A DNA stretch of 64,000 nt from an uncultured Propionibacteriaceae bacterium (GCA_937965785.1 CALCKT010000003.1:38975-102974); one strand, 5' to 3'; positions 16,266 to 25,727 are shown, counted from the stretch's first letter. Numbers and translations: made by a program. Notes: a model not told the origin generated them from the sequence alone.

Positions 16266-17087
16266 ATGGACTTGACTTGGGATCTGTACAACCCCGCCAG
16301 CCGCGCCGACCGCATCCTCGTGGTGGCCCCCAGCCTCGGCGGGAACTGTTCACACCAGTGGGCGAAGGTCGCGGAGCTCTTGACCAGCGACGCCCGAGTG
16401 GTGTTCATCGACTACCCCGGCCATGCGCTGAGCGAGGTCTGGGATGATGAGGACGAACCAACCCTGGACGTGGTGGCCTCGGCCATCATGGACGTTGTTC
16501 ACGAGGTCCGGGAACAGGTCGGGGAGCTTCCCGTGTTCTTCGCGGGGCTCTCCATAGGCGGAGCGACCGGCCTGCACCTGGCACGTGATCACGCCGATGA
16601 ACTGGCCGGGGTCGCGGTTCTGTGCTCGGCGGCAACCGTCGGGGAACCCGACCGATGGGTGGAGCGCGCCGAACTCGTTGAGACCTCCGGTACCCAGCAG
16701 CTGCTGGAAGAAACCTCGAAACGCTGGTTCACCCCGGCGTTCAAGGCGGCCAATCCCCGCGTCACGACCGCCATCATGGAGGGCCTGGCCGCGGCGGACG
16801 ACCACTCCTACGCGCAGCTCTGCCGCTGCCTGGCGCACCACGACCTGCGCGCCGACCTGGCGGACATCCGCTGCCCGCTGCTTCTCATCGCGGGGGATCG
16901 CGACAGCTCCACACCGATCGCGAACCAAGAACTGGTCGCGGCCACCGTGCCCGGCGCCCAGCTGTCCGTGATCCCGGAGGCTTCCCACCAGGTCACGGTG
17001 GCCGCCCCGGACACCACGGCGAATCTGCTGCGCGCGTTCATGGACCGGGTGGCCCGGGAGTCCAGGACGGAACTTCCCGACGACTGA
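16266..17087 (+). CDS. Alpha/beta-hydrolase fold protein
   Basis: A 273-aa hydrolase similar to 3-oxoadipate enol-lactonase and other esterase-like members. The nucleophile elbow is GLSIGG, the acid is in IAGDRDSSTP, and the catalytic His is in PEASHQVT. The substrate cannot be named from the sequence, and no aromatic catabolism gene lies near. ATG 16266 follows TAGGGT by 7 nt, so the mRNA is probably leaderless and separate from the stress gene, whose stop is 14 nt upstream. Confidence 0.85.
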   Translation: MDLTWDLYNPASRADRILVVAPSLGGNCSHQWAKVAELLTSDARVVFIDYPGHALSEVWDDEDEPTLDVVASAIMDVVHEVREQVGELPVFFAGLSIGGATGLHLARDHADELAGVAVLCSAATVGEPDRWVERAELVETSGTQQLLEETSKRWFTPAFKAANPRVTTAIMEGLAAADDHSYAQLCRCLAHHDLRADLADIRCPLLLIAGDRDSSTPIANQELVAATVPGAQLSVIPEASHQVTVAAPDTTANLLRAFMDRVARESRTELPDD

Positions 17088-17115
17088 CGAGATACGTTTC
17101 CGAACCTGAGAAGGG

Positions 17116-17148
17116 CCCGCCTCGACGGGATGGTTCCACCGAGGCGGG
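17116..17148. terminator. Terminator between hydrolase and pepP
   Basis: A 9-bp stem (CCCGCCTCG with CGAGGCGGG) encloses a 15-nt loop between two converging genes and is followed by GTTGT on the plus strand. Confidence 0.7.
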
Positions 17149-17159
17149 GTTGTCGGTGG

Positions 17160-18617
17160 TCAATCCTTCAAACGAGCCAGCCAGGCCTCCACGTCCCTGC
17201 TCGCGCGGGGCAGCGAGGCCGACAGGTTCTCGGGATCTCCCTCGGTGATGAGGATGTCGTCCTCGATGCGCACCCCGATGCCGCGGTACTCCTCGGGCAC
17301 GAGAAGATCGGTCGACTTGAAGTAGAGACCCGGTTCCACCGTGATCACCATGCCCGGCAGCAGCTCCGCGTCACGGTACCTCTCCCGACGGGCGGCGGCG
17401 CAGTCGTGGACGTCCAGGCCCAGGTGATGCGACGTTCCGTGCACCATCCAGCGCCGGTGATAGCCGCCGTCGTCGGCGAGGGTTTCCTCGACCGAGCAGG
17501 GCAGCACACCGATCTCCGCCAGGAACTCCGCGATCACCCGGATGGCCGCGCGGTGCGGATCCAGGAAACCATTGCCCGCCCGGCAGGCCGCGATACCTGC
17601 CTCCTGGGCCGCCAGAACCACCTCGTAGACGCGGCGCTGCGCGTCGGTGTAACGGCCGTTGACCGGCAGCGTGCGGGTCACGTCCGCCGTGTACAGCGAG
17701 TTGACCTCGACCCCGGCGTCCAGCAGCAGCAGGTCACCGTTCAGGATGTCGCCGTCGTTGCGGATCCAGTGGAGGGTGTTGGCGTGATCACCACCTGCGG
17801 AGATGGTGTCGTAGCCGACGTTGTTGCCCAGGTGACGGGCGTGCAGGCTGAAAACCCCCTCCACCCAGCGTTCGCCGCGACCGCCTGCCACGGCGTTCGG
17901 CAGCTCGCGGGCAACCGCTTCGAAACCCACCCGGGTGGCCTCGCAGGCGCGGCGCAGTTCTTCGACCTCGAAGTCGTCCTTGACCAGGCGCAGCTCGGAG
18001 AGCGTGCGGAACAGTTCGGCGTCCGCGTCCTGCGCCTGGCCGCCGCGCAGCTCGTCGATCATGGCGGTGATCTCCGGGTCGGCCTCGCGTACCACACGCA
18101 GCCCGACGACCCCGGAAAGCTCGTCCTTCAGCTGACGCAGATCCCGGCAGGGGAAACCGACCCGGGCGGCCATCTCCTCCAGGGAGTCACGCTGGCCGAC
18201 CCACATCTCCCCGTACCGGCTGGAGGCGTAGAACTCTTCGTCAGTCCTGGGGCAGCGAGGCCGGAAGTACAGGCAGACACTGGTGGGGGAGACCACGGCA
18301 ACCGCATCGGGTTCCCGGTCCTCACCCAACCCGGTCACCCAGGCGAAGGTGGAATGGGGGCGGAACCGGTAGTCGCAGTCGTTGGAACGCACCTTGTACG
18401 GCCCGGCAGGGATCACGAGGGTCGCGCCGGGGAAGGCCTCGCGCAGAGAGGCCCAGCGGGCGGGTGTCCAATCGGCGGCCGCCAACCGCTCGGGCGGAAC
18501 CTCCGAGTAGGGCGCCCAACCTGAGACGATGAACTTCTTGAAGGCCTCCGAGTACGGGGACTTCCGGTTGTCTGTGCGATCTTTCGCCTCGTGGCTGTCT
18601 ACCTGCTCTGTGCTCAT
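17160..18617 (-). CDS. pepP: Xaa-Pro aminopeptidase (aminopeptidase P)
   Basis: A 485-aa M24B metallopeptidase that removes N-terminal residues next to proline. All metal ligands are visible: LLDAGVEVNSLYTADVTRTL (two Asp), VHGTSHHLGLDVHD (His), TVEPGLYF (Glu) and GVRIEDDILIT (Glu). The N-terminal creatinase-like domain (about residues 40-190) is complete. ATG 18617 lies 8 nt after TAAACT with no Shine-Dalgarno. The product is probably cytoplasmic; no signal peptide is seen. Confidence 0.93.
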   Translation of the reverse strand: MSTEQVDSHEAKDRTDNRKSPYSEAFKKFIVSGWAPYSEVPPERLAAADWTPARWASLREAFPGATLVIPAGPYKVRSNDCDYRFRPHSTFAWVTGLGEDREPDAVAVVSPTSVCLYFRPRCPRTDEEFYASSRYGEMWVGQRDSLEEMAARVGFPCRDLRQLKDELSGVVGLRVVREADPEITAMIDELRGGQAQDADAELFRTLSELRLVKDDFEVEELRRACEATRVGFEAVARELPNAVAGGRGERWVEGVFSLHARHLGNNVGYDTISAGGDHANTLHWIRNDGDILNGDLLLLDAGVEVNSLYTADVTRTLPVNGRYTDAQRRVYEVVLAAQEAGIAACRAGNGFLDPHRAAIRVIAEFLAEIGVLPCSVEETLADDGGYHRRWMVHGTSHHLGLDVHDCAAARRERYRDAELLPGMVITVEPGLYFKSTDLLVPEEYRGIGVRIEDDILITEGDPENLSASLPRASRDVEAWLARLKD

Positions 18618-18673
18618 GAGGCATGAGTTTAATTCCCGGTAGATTTACGTTCCAGAACGTTGGAAGGAAACGC

Positions 18674-19414
18674 ATGCTCGCAGACCCCGCTGACCAGCAA
18701 CACCTACTGACCTTGGCTGAACTCGACTCCGAGATCGGGCGTTTGCAACACACCGCCAAGACCCTGCCGCAGCACGCCCGCATCGCTGAGCTGATGACGA
18801 CCCGGCAGGCGGTCACCGACGATCTGGTGGCTGCGACCACCCGCACCCAGGACCTGGAGCTCTCGGTTCACCGGGCGGAATCCGATCTGGTGCCGGTGCG
18901 GGCCCGGTTGGACAGGGAGAGCCGGAGGGTGGACGACGGTTCCGTCACGGATCCGAAGGTGCTACGCGGACTCGTGGAGGAGGTGGAGCGCATCAAACGG
19001 CGGATAACCGAGCTGGAGGATGCCGAACTCGATCTGATGGGGCAGCTTGAGGAGGCCACCGCGGAACGCGACGAACTGGCCGTCCGCAAGAAGAAAGTCG
19101 AGGACGAACTGCGCGTCGATGTCGCCGCCCGCGATGCCGAGGTGGGCAGGTTGAGCGGCGAGGCGAAGGTCATCGCTTCCAGCAGGGCCTCCGAGGCCAA
19201 GAAGGTGCCCGCCCCGCTGTTGGCACTCTACGAGAAAATCCGCGCGCACAGCGGCCTCGGGGCCGCCAGGCTGCACCGCGGCAGGTGCGGCGGATGTCAG
19301 CTGGAACTCACCGTCTCGGACCTCGACACGTACCGGAAGGCCCCGGAGAACGAGGTGCTCAGGTGCGTCGAGTGTGACCGGATTCTCGTTCGGACAGCTG
19401 ATTCGGGTCTTTGA
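18674..19414 (+). CDS. Coiled-coil C4 zinc-ribbon protein (CT398-like)
   Basis: A 246-aa protein. Residues 1-190 form a long helical hairpin coiled coil. A C-terminal zinc ribbon has paired cysteines in RCGGCQ and RCVECD. Relatives of this family (PF02591 type) are predicted nucleic-acid-binding or secretion-chaperone-like proteins of uncertain role. ATG 18674 has the Shine-Dalgarno GGAAGGAAA. The next gene, an RNB nuclease, starts in the stop codon, so the two are coupled, which supports a role in RNA metabolism. I recall the same type of gene as Rv2229c near glnA2 in M. tuberculosis. Confidence 0.85.
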   Translation: MLADPADQQHLLTLAELDSEIGRLQHTAKTLPQHARIAELMTTRQAVTDDLVAATTRTQDLELSVHRAESDLVPVRARLDRESRRVDDGSVTDPKVLRGLVEEVERIKRRITELEDAELDLMGQLEEATAERDELAVRKKKVEDELRVDVAARDAEVGRLSGEAKVIASSRASEAKKVPAPLLALYEKIRAHSGLGAARLHRGRCGGCQLELTVSDLDTYRKAPENEVLRCVECDRILVRTADSGL

Positions 19415-20856
19415 TGCCGAGCCGCGAACTCAGGGTCTCACCGGAGATTCCCAGCGCTGTCCTGGAGGGGCTCGCCCAGCTGCGCGGCAGGCTGGACGTG
19501 CCTGCCGGTTTTACCGGGAAGGCGCTTGAGGAGGTGGCGAACCTCCGGGACAACCCGCCCGGTTTTCCTGGACACACCGACCGGACCGATGTGGAACTCG
19601 TCACGGTTGATCCCGCCGCATCCAAGGACCTGGACCAGGCCGTCCGGATCGAACGGAACGGGTCGGGATACCGGGTTCACTATGCCATCGCGGATGTTGC
19701 AGCGTGGGTGAGGCCGGGATCCGTTCTGGAGACCGAGGCGAGGCGACGCGGGGAGACGCTGTACGCGCCCGGGGCCAAGGTGCCGCTGTATCCCGATTCC
19801 TTCTCGGAAGAGATCGGATCGTTGCTGGCCGATGGCAGACCCCGCCCGGCGGTGCTGTGGACCCACGATCTGGATGCCGACGGGGTGCCCACCGGGGTGG
19901 GTGTCGAGCGGGCCATGATCCGTTCGCACGCGAAGCTCTCCTACGAGGAGGTCCAGGCGGATGTGAATGCGGGTCGGGCGCACCCGAGCGTCGCACTGCT
20001 ACCCGTTTTCGGTGAACTGCGGCAACGCCTTGAGGCCGAACGCGGGGGAGTCTCCCTCAACCTGCCCGGACAGGAGATCATCGCGGAGAACGGAACCTGG
20101 CTGACGAGGTTTCGCTCCCCGCTCCCGGTGGAGAGACACAACGCCCAGGTCTCGCTCCTGACCGGCATGGCCGCCGCAGAACTCATGGTGGGCGCAGCGG
20201 TCGGGATCCTGCGAACCCTGCCGGCCGCCGCTCCCGATGCGGTCGATCGCCTTCGTCTCAGCGCCGGGGCGCTGGGGGTTGACTGGCCCATCTCGCAGTC
20301 GTACCCGGAATTCGTCCGGGGGCTGGAACCGGGGGAACCCGCGGAACTCGCGGTGCTCGCCCGCTGCGCCTCGCTGTTCCGGGGTGCCGGTTACCGGAGT
20401 TTCGATGGTTCGCTGCCCGGCGACGACCTGGGACACGCCGCCCTGGCGGCCCGCTACACCCATGTCACCGCACCTCTGCGTCGGTTGGTGGATCGTTTCG
20501 CGTCCGAGATCTGCGTGAGCATCGGGCAGGGAGAACCGGTTCCCGGATGGGTGCGTGAGAACCTCGCCGGGCTGCCGGAGCTGATGGCGGCCAGCAACCG
20601 GCGGGCCCGGGCCTGGGAACATGCGCTGGTGGACCTGACGGAGGCGCTGGTCCTCCAGGCGCGGGTGGGTGAGGTCTTCGACGCGGTCCTCATCGATGTC
20701 AATCCGAGGTCCGGGATGGGAACCTTCCAGATCGCCGATCCGGCTGTGGAGGCGAAACTGCCCGCGGAGGGCCGTGAACCCGGCCGGGCGGTTCGGGTGC
20801 GGCTGGAGGAGGTGGATCTCAGCGAGGGCAGGACGGTGTTCTCCCATGCTGCTTGA
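19414..20856 (+). CDS. RNB-domain exoribonuclease (RNase II/R family)
   Basis: A 480-aa 3'-5' exoribonuclease-like protein. The RNB catalytic stretch (about residues 65-390) includes DPAASKDLDQAV, where the clustered Asp residues bind Mg2+, followed by HYAIADVAAWV and the later YTHVTAPLRRLVDRF. The protein is shorter than RNase R and lacks clear cold-shock and full S1 domains; only about 80 residues remain after RNB. The start overlaps the TGA of the zinc-ribbon gene by one base. The RNase P RNA gene follows 31 nt after its stop, so RNA-processing functions are clustered. Confidence 0.87.
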   Translation: MPSRELRVSPEIPSAVLEGLAQLRGRLDVPAGFTGKALEEVANLRDNPPGFPGHTDRTDVELVTVDPAASKDLDQAVRIERNGSGYRVHYAIADVAAWVRPGSVLETEARRRGETLYAPGAKVPLYPDSFSEEIGSLLADGRPRPAVLWTHDLDADGVPTGVGVERAMIRSHAKLSYEEVQADVNAGRAHPSVALLPVFGELRQRLEAERGGVSLNLPGQEIIAENGTWLTRFRSPLPVERHNAQVSLLTGMAAAELMVGAAVGILRTLPAAAPDAVDRLRLSAGALGVDWPISQSYPEFVRGLEPGEPAELAVLARCASLFRGAGYRSFDGSLPGDDLGHAALAARYTHVTAPLRRLVDRFASEICVSIGQGEPVPGWVRENLAGLPELMAASNRRARAWEHALVDLTEALVLQARVGEVFDAVLIDVNPRSGMGTFQIADPAVEAKLPAEGREPGRAVRVRLEEVDLSEGRTVFSHAA

Positions 20857-20871
20857 GGCCGCTGGGGGAGC

Positions 20872-20877
20872 TAAAAT
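20872..20877 (+). promoter_or_regulatory. -10 element of rnpB
   Basis: TAAAAT lies 7 nt before the likely RNA 5' end near 20885, just after the RNB nuclease stop codon. No convincing -35 box was seen. Confidence 0.6.
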
Positions 20878-20887
20878 TGCTGCCAGG

Positions 20888-21256
20888 ACGAGTCGGCCGG
20901 GTGATCGCGGCCCGGGAAACCGGGCTGAGGAAAGTCCGGACTCCGCAGAGCAGGGTGGTGGGTAACACCCACCCGGGGTGACCCGCGGGACAGTGCCACA
21001 GAGAACAGACCGCCCGGCCTCAGGGCCGGGTAAGGGTGAAACGGTGGTGTAAGAGACCACCAGTGCGTCGGGTGACCGGCGCAGCTCGGTAAACCCCACC
21101 CGGAGCAAGACCAAGAAGGCCAGTCCGCTGGCCGCGGAAACCGTCTGAGCGCTGCTCGCGCGAGGTTTCCGGGTAGGTTGCAGGAGCCCGTCGGCAACGG
21201 CGGGCCTCAGATGGATGGTCACCGTCAGACAAAATCCGGCTTACAGGCCGGCTCGT
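20888..21256 (+). ncRNA. rnpB: RNase P RNA, type A
   Basis: This is the catalytic RNA that matures tRNA 5' ends. Helix P1 is formed by ACGAGTCGGCC (20888-20898) and GGCCGGCTCGT (21246-21256). Universal core segments are present in order: GAGGAAAGTCCGGACTCC, ACAGAGAACAGACCGCC, GGGTAAGGGTGAAA, and AGATGGATGGTCACC near the 3' end, followed by ACAAAATCCGGCTTA. The length of about 370 nt and the layout fit an actinobacterial type A RNA. The exact 5' and 3' ends are not known from the sequence. Confidence 0.95.
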
Positions 21257-21432
21257 CCCCGAAAGGCCGGGCCATGGGCACGTCAGGGTTGCAGAACCAC
21301 ATTGTTCGCCCTGCCGTCGTGGCGGGTGGCCTGTTTTCGGGGGCGTGAACACCTTGGTTTCGCCGGGATGCGTGCACTAGCGTTGCTGGAAGCTGTGTGA
21401 CCGTCGCCATGGGCGCTGGCCTTGGAGAGAAC

Positions 21433-21762
21433 ATGACCCTGTTGCCACCAATACCCCCCAGCCAACCTTCTGGGTCGTTTGGATTCGCCGCGGAAGATCA
21501 CAGAAGGGAGCGCAGGAGCCCCGACAAATGGGATGCCGGCAGGGTTCATCGAGCGCTGGTGGGTGCTGCTCAGATCTGTGCCGGGATCCTGCTGACCCTC
21601 ATCGGAATCAGCGCGGGCAAGGTGCAGAGTGAATACGGCACCAGGACGTCCTCCTTGCTCAGGGAAGCCCCACCGTTCCTCCTGATCGCGACCGGGATCC
21701 TGCTGGGACTGGCAGGAGTGGCTCAGCTCGTGCACACCTTCCGGGAAGGCCCGGACGACTGA
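21433..21762 (+). CDS. Small two-helix membrane protein, unknown
   Basis: A 109-aa protein with a polar N-terminal 40 residues and two membrane helices (about residues 50-68 and 80-102). No family is recognised. ATG 21433 has the Shine-Dalgarno GGAGAG; an in-frame GTG at 21397 lacks one. It stands alone between rnpB and the converging map gene. Confidence 0.6.
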   Translation: MTLLPPIPPSQPSGSFGFAAEDHRRERRSPDKWDAGRVHRALVGAAQICAGILLTLIGISAGKVQSEYGTRTSSLLREAPPFLLIATGILLGLAGVAQLVHTFREGPDD

Positions 21763-21771
21763 CCCGGGTGA

Positions 21772-22626
21772 TCAGCTGCGGGGAGCCGTGATGATCTCGG
21801 CCCCGGTCTCGGTCACCACCAGGGTCTGTTCGAACTGGGCGCAGCGGGAGCCGTCGAGGGTGACGACGGTCCAGTCGTCCTTCCAGACCTCGGATTCGGG
21901 GGAACCCAGGGTCAGCATCGGTTCGATGGTGAAGGTCATTCCCGGGCGGATCTTGGTGGAGTAGCGGGGTTCGTCATAGTGGAGAATCACCAACCCCGAG
22001 TGGAAGGCGGTGTGGACGCCGTGCCCGGTGTACTCGCGCACCACGCCGTAACCGAATCGTTTCGCGTAGGACTCGATCACGCGTCCGATCACCGAGGTGG
22101 GGCGTCCCGGTTTGACCGCCTGGATGGCGCGGTTCATGGCCTCCTGGGTGCGTTGCGTGAGAAGCCGCGACTCCTCGTCCACGTCGCCGCAGAGGAAGGT
22201 GTAGCAGTTGTCGCCGTGAACCCCGTTCTTGAAGGCCGTCACGTCGATCTTCACGATGTCACCGTCCTCGAGGGGACGCAGATCGGGGATGCCGTGGCAG
22301 ATCACCTCGTTCACGGATGTGCAGCAGGACTTCGGGAAACCGCGGTAACCGAGAGTCGACGGGTAGGCGCCGTGATCCAGGATGTAGGTGTGGACTATCC
22401 GGTCGAGTTCGTCGGTGGTGACCCCGGGACGGACCGCCCTGCCCGCCTCGTGCATGGCCTCGCATGCGATGGCTCCGGCCTCCCGCATCGCCTCGATGAT
22501 TTCCGGCGGCTGAACGTCGTCGCCCTCGTAGCGTTTCGGGGCTCGTTTTCCGACGTACGGAGGCCGGGCGATCGCTGCTGGGACCTCCAGGCGGGGGGTG
22601 ACCTGGAACGGGGTTACTGGACTCAC
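21772..22626 (-). CDS. map: Methionine aminopeptidase, type I
   Basis: Map removes the initiator Met from nascent proteins. The 284-aa M24A enzyme shows the metal-ligand motifs KIDVTAFKNGVHGDNCYTF (two Asp), YTGHGVHTAFHS (His) and FTIEPMLTLG (Glu). The roughly 40-residue N-terminal extension resembles the actinobacterial MapB form, which carries an SH3-binding-like proline motif. GTG 22626 follows TACACT by 8 nt, suggesting a leaderless mRNA. Its end converges with the small membrane protein gene, 9 nt apart. Confidence 0.94.
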   Translation of the reverse strand: MSPVTPFQVTPRLEVPAAIARPPYVGKRAPKRYEGDDVQPPEIIEAMREAGAIACEAMHEAGRAVRPGVTTDELDRIVHTYILDHGAYPSTLGYRGFPKSCCTSVNEVICHGIPDLRPLEDGDIVKIDVTAFKNGVHGDNCYTFLCGDVDEESRLLTQRTQEAMNRAIQAVKPGRPTSVIGRVIESYAKRFGYGVVREYTGHGVHTAFHSGLVILHYDEPRYSTKIRPGMTFTIEPMLTLGSPESEVWKDDWTVVTLDGSRCAQFEQTLVVTETGAEIITAPRS

Positions 22627-22673
22627 GCGGCCACAGTGTAGCGATCGAATCGTGGATTCAGGACGGTTGGTCG

Positions 22674-23603
22674 TCAGGACAGCCGCAGGTCCTCAATGGC
22701 GGTCCAGATGGCGGTGTCACCCTCCGGGTCGTGATCCGGTTCGACGACCAGCGCTACATGCATGACCCCGTTGTCGGCGAGATGGGTGAACACCGAGATG
22801 TTGTTGGTGTTGACCCCGGCGATCCCGCTTATCTGGATTCTCGTGTTCATCCACACGGCGACGGCATCGGGGTCGTGATTGATTTCGATCACCTCGGCCA
22901 TGGCACCGGGCTGGTGGAAGACACCGCGCCCCAGCAAGCAACCGACGACGCGCGCGGCGGCGGGAACGACCTCCGTGAATCCCTCGGAGGGCTCAAGGGT
23001 TCCGACGGCCACCGCCGCCACCAGGTCGTTGCTTTCCGGGTAGCGTTTCACGACGGTGTTGGCCTGGTGGATGAACCCGTAATCCAGCTTGGTGGGGGTG
23101 AACCCCGCGATCGCGGGAAAACTCAGCCCACCCGCGGACGCGATGCGGCCGTCGTCGCCGAGGGTACCGGTCGAATCCGTGGCCGTGTTCGGGCAGTCCG
23201 GGGTACCGCGGAGAACATCGCCGACTTTCAAGGATCCCGGATCCTGTGTCGCGGCCGAAGCCGGAGGGGTCGCAGGAGACTCGTGGTTGGGTCTGTGCCT
23301 CGTGGGGAAACGGCTGGCGAGCGGCTGCTGGGCCGGCCCGGTGGCTGAAGGACTCGTGGCGGGAGCCGGACCGGTGGCCGTCGACAACCACCAGCCGCCC
23401 CCACCTATCATGGCCAGAATAAACGTCAGCACACCCCACAGCACCGTGTTGCTGCGTCTCGGTGTCGGTGGGACCACCACTGAATGCGTCCCGGCACCCG
23501 GCGGGGTCTCCGCCGGTCTCACCTGTTCCGTCCACTCGGTGCCGTTCCAGAACCGCTCCTGACCATCGTCGCGCGGATCCGGGTACCAACCTGATGTTGA
23601 CAT
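22674..23603 (-). CDS. DUF2510 membrane protein, paralogue 1
   Basis: A 309-aa protein. The N-terminal DUF2510 motif (SGWYPDPRDDGQERFWNGTEW) is cytoplasmic, a membrane helix lies near residues 52-74, a Ser/Thr/Pro-rich linker follows, and residues 125-309 form an exported domain. The ectodomain is clearly paralogous to that of the next gene: both have GLSFP, then YGFIHQ-NT, then VGTL. Start ATG 23603 lies 7 nt after TACGAT. The function is unknown. Confidence 0.8.
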   Translation of the reverse strand: MSTSGWYPDPRDDGQERFWNGTEWTEQVRPAETPPGAGTHSVVVPPTPRRSNTVLWGVLTFILAMIGGGGWWLSTATGPAPATSPSATGPAQQPLASRFPTRHRPNHESPATPPASAATQDPGSLKVGDVLRGTPDCPNTATDSTGTLGDDGRIASAGGLSFPAIAGFTPTKLDYGFIHQANTVVKRYPESNDLVAAVAVGTLEPSEGFTEVVPAAARVVGCLLGRGVFHQPGAMAEVIEINHDPDAVAVWMNTRIQISGIAGVNTNNISVFTHLADNGVMHVALVVEPDHDPEGDTAIWTAIEDLRLS

Positions 23604-23655
23604 GTTCTTTATCGTAGGTCCCGGGTAGTCGCCGTTTTCGGGGTGACTAGGTGTG

Positions 23656-24624
23656 TTACGAATTCAGGCTGAGCCCGGCCAGAGCGGTGTTGACGGCCTC
23701 CAAGGCCGAGGAGTCGTCTTGGGGAACGAGCGAGAGGACCACCTGCTTGCGTGATTTCTCCGGGTAGATCGCCACAGCGAGTTTGTCCCCCGCGCTTCCG
23801 GCCCTGCCCTCGGTCGGGACGTGGACCTGGAGCACCACGGTGCCGTCGCTCTGGTTCTCCGTGATCTGGGTCACCTCGGCCGTCGGGTTGTTGCTGTAGA
23901 ACTTCGGATTGCCTATCACGCATCGAACGGTCCGGACCGCGCTGCTGATGGCGTTGTCGAAGCCGTCCTCGGTCTTCAGGGTGCCGACGGTGACGATCGC
24001 CTGCCCCTCCTGGCCCGAATAGGTTTTCGTCATCGTGTTCGACTGGTGGATGAAGCCGTAGTTGATCGGCGAGGCGGAGAAACCCTGGATCTCCGGGAAG
24101 CTGAGGCCTCCCGGGGACGTGATGCGCCCATCGGCCAGCACCCCTTGGGCGTCGTTTGCCGTTTTCGGGCAGTTGCTCTCCCCGCGTATCGCATAACCCA
24201 CCTTGATGCCCGTGTCGGAGCTTCCCGAGGCGCCGGCCGTCGATGAGGCGCTCGGGGTCGTGTTCTGTGAAGCCGAGGGGCTGGGGTGGTTCGTGGGCTG
24301 CTGCCTGTTCAGCAGGAACAGCAGGCCACCCCCGATGAGCATGGTCATGACCATTCCCATCGCCATCCACAGCACGATTTGCCGGGTATTCCTGGGTGAA
24401 GGGGGCGTTGAGGCCGGTTGCTCCGGGACCTGCGGGTAGCCGTGCTTTTCGGGCTGCACCTGCGGTTGAACGGGATATCCGGGTTGGGGGTCGGGCGGAG
24501 TACCCGATGTCGTCGGCTTGAGGGCGGGCGGGTTCTGCACGTGCACCGTCCAGCGGATGCCGTCCCAGTAGCGCTTGCGATGGGGGTTCTGGGGATCCGG
24601 ATACCAGCCGGGAGGAGCAGCCAT
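23656..24624 (-). CDS. DUF2510 membrane protein, paralogue 2
   Basis: A 322-aa paralogue of its neighbour: N-terminal APPGWYPDPQNPHRKRYWDG, a Pro/Gln-rich linker (about 35-75), a membrane helix near 85-107, then an exported domain with the shared blocks IKVGYAIRGESNCPKTA, PGGLSFPEI and NYGFIHQSNT. I choose ATG 24624, 7 nt after TAACAT, over an ATG three codons upstream. Fifty-two nt separate it from paralogue 1, and that gene has its own promoter-like element. Confidence 0.8.
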   Translation of the reverse strand: MAAPPGWYPDPQNPHRKRYWDGIRWTVHVQNPPALKPTTSGTPPDPQPGYPVQPQVQPEKHGYPQVPEQPASTPPSPRNTRQIVLWMAMGMVMTMLIGGGLLFLLNRQQPTNHPSPSASQNTTPSASSTAGASGSSDTGIKVGYAIRGESNCPKTANDAQGVLADGRITSPGGLSFPEIQGFSASPINYGFIHQSNTMTKTYSGQEGQAIVTVGTLKTEDGFDNAISSAVRTVRCVIGNPKFYSNNPTAEVTQITENQSDGTVVLQVHVPTEGRAGSAGDKLAVAIYPEKSRKQVVLSLVPQDDSSALEAVNTALAGLSLNS

Positions 24625-24683
24625 GGGCTCCATGTTAGATACTGCTCGGCAAAGCCCGCGACAGGCCTTCCGGCATCAGCAGT

Positions 24684-25532
24684 TCAGCCCCGGCCCAGGG
24701 AATCCAGGCTCTTCTTGACCATCTCCTGCCTGGCGGAGTCGCCGATGGGCGCCTGGGTGTGGAAAAGGGTGACGGTGTTGGCGGCTCCCTGGTCGAGGAT
24801 GACCACCACCGCCTCGTCGCCGAGCACGTCGTAGTGGCCGGGTTCGTTCCAGAAATTTGCTCTGATCAGCCACCCCTCCACCCCGTCGGCGGTGCGGAAG
24901 GATTTGTCCTCCAGCGTCTCGACCCGTTCCAGGTGGAGGTAGTAGTAGGAGGTTGACAGGCAGCTGATCAGCTGTTTGGCGGCGGTCCTGGTGTCGGCGC
25001 TGTAGTCCGTCTTCGACAGTTGCCCGATCGCGGTCACGGCCACCCAGGATCCCGTCACATGGTTGTCCTGGCCGGAGCGTTCCGAGGCGAAGTCGATGTA
25101 GTCTCCCTGATTGGTCCTCCAGCCGGGAACCCCTTGGTACCTGATGCCTCCGGAGGAGAACCAGTTGTCCTGCGGGGCCGGGGTGGAGGAGTTCCGGGCT
25201 ATCGGGCACGCGGTGGGGCGGCCCCGGCCTTCAGATGGCTGGGGGGAGGTCGGGGTCTCGGAGGGGACGGTCTCGTCCCACTGGCGGCCGGTTGGGCGGG
25301 ACGAGTTGTTGTCCGTGGGGGAACTCCAAGGGTTGCTCTTCCAGGGTTGCCAGAGGATCACGGAAACCACTACCAACAGCGTGAGCACGCCCACGCCGAA
25401 GAGCCAGACGCTGTTCCGGGAGGCGGAACGCTCGTCGGTTTTCTCGCTGAAGGAATCCTCCCAGTTCTTGCCGTTCCAGTAGCGGGGGGTGTTGGAACCA
25501 TCGGGATCTGGGTACCAGCCGGGCGTCGCCAT
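24684..25532 (-). CDS. DUF2510 membrane protein, paralogue 3
   Basis: A 282-aa protein with the N-terminal motif ATPGWYPDPDGSNTPRYWNG, a membrane helix near residues 45-65, a Ser/Pro-rich linker and an exported domain. The ectodomain keeps the general plan (GGIRYQGVPGW, then IGQL, SCLSTSYYYL) but is more diverged than the other two. ATG 25532 lies 7 nt after CATAAT. Three such genes in tandem, each with its own leaderless promoter, point to local duplication and divergence. Confidence 0.78.
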   Translation of the reverse strand: MATPGWYPDPDGSNTPRYWNGKNWEDSFSEKTDERSASRNSVWLFGVGVLTLLVVVSVILWQPWKSNPWSSPTDNNSSRPTGRQWDETVPSETPTSPQPSEGRGRPTACPIARNSSTPAPQDNWFSSGGIRYQGVPGWRTNQGDYIDFASERSGQDNHVTGSWVAVTAIGQLSKTDYSADTRTAAKQLISCLSTSYYYLHLERVETLEDKSFRTADGVEGWLIRANFWNEPGHYDVLGDEAVVVILDQGAANTVTLFHTQAPIGDSARQEMVKKSLDSLGRG

Positions 25533-25727
25533 GAAGCCCATTATGGAGGGTGGCTGGTGTCACGGGATCGTGGCAACGGTGCTGGTCAGGGAGAAACTGG
25601 TGGACTGCGGGCGCTGGCGACGCGGGGACCGGGCGGAGTTCGGGTCGCTCCTGTTCGAACACCTCCAATCGGGGTTTCCGACAGGGTTCAGCGCCTGAAC
25701 CTGCTCGGACTACGGCACACTAGTGCC

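Noticed and set aside
25020..25727. N-terminal extension of glnA2 by 236 codons
   Set aside because: The extension is antisense to a DUF2510 gene, has no family similarity, and the leaderless signal at 25716-25728 marks the real start.
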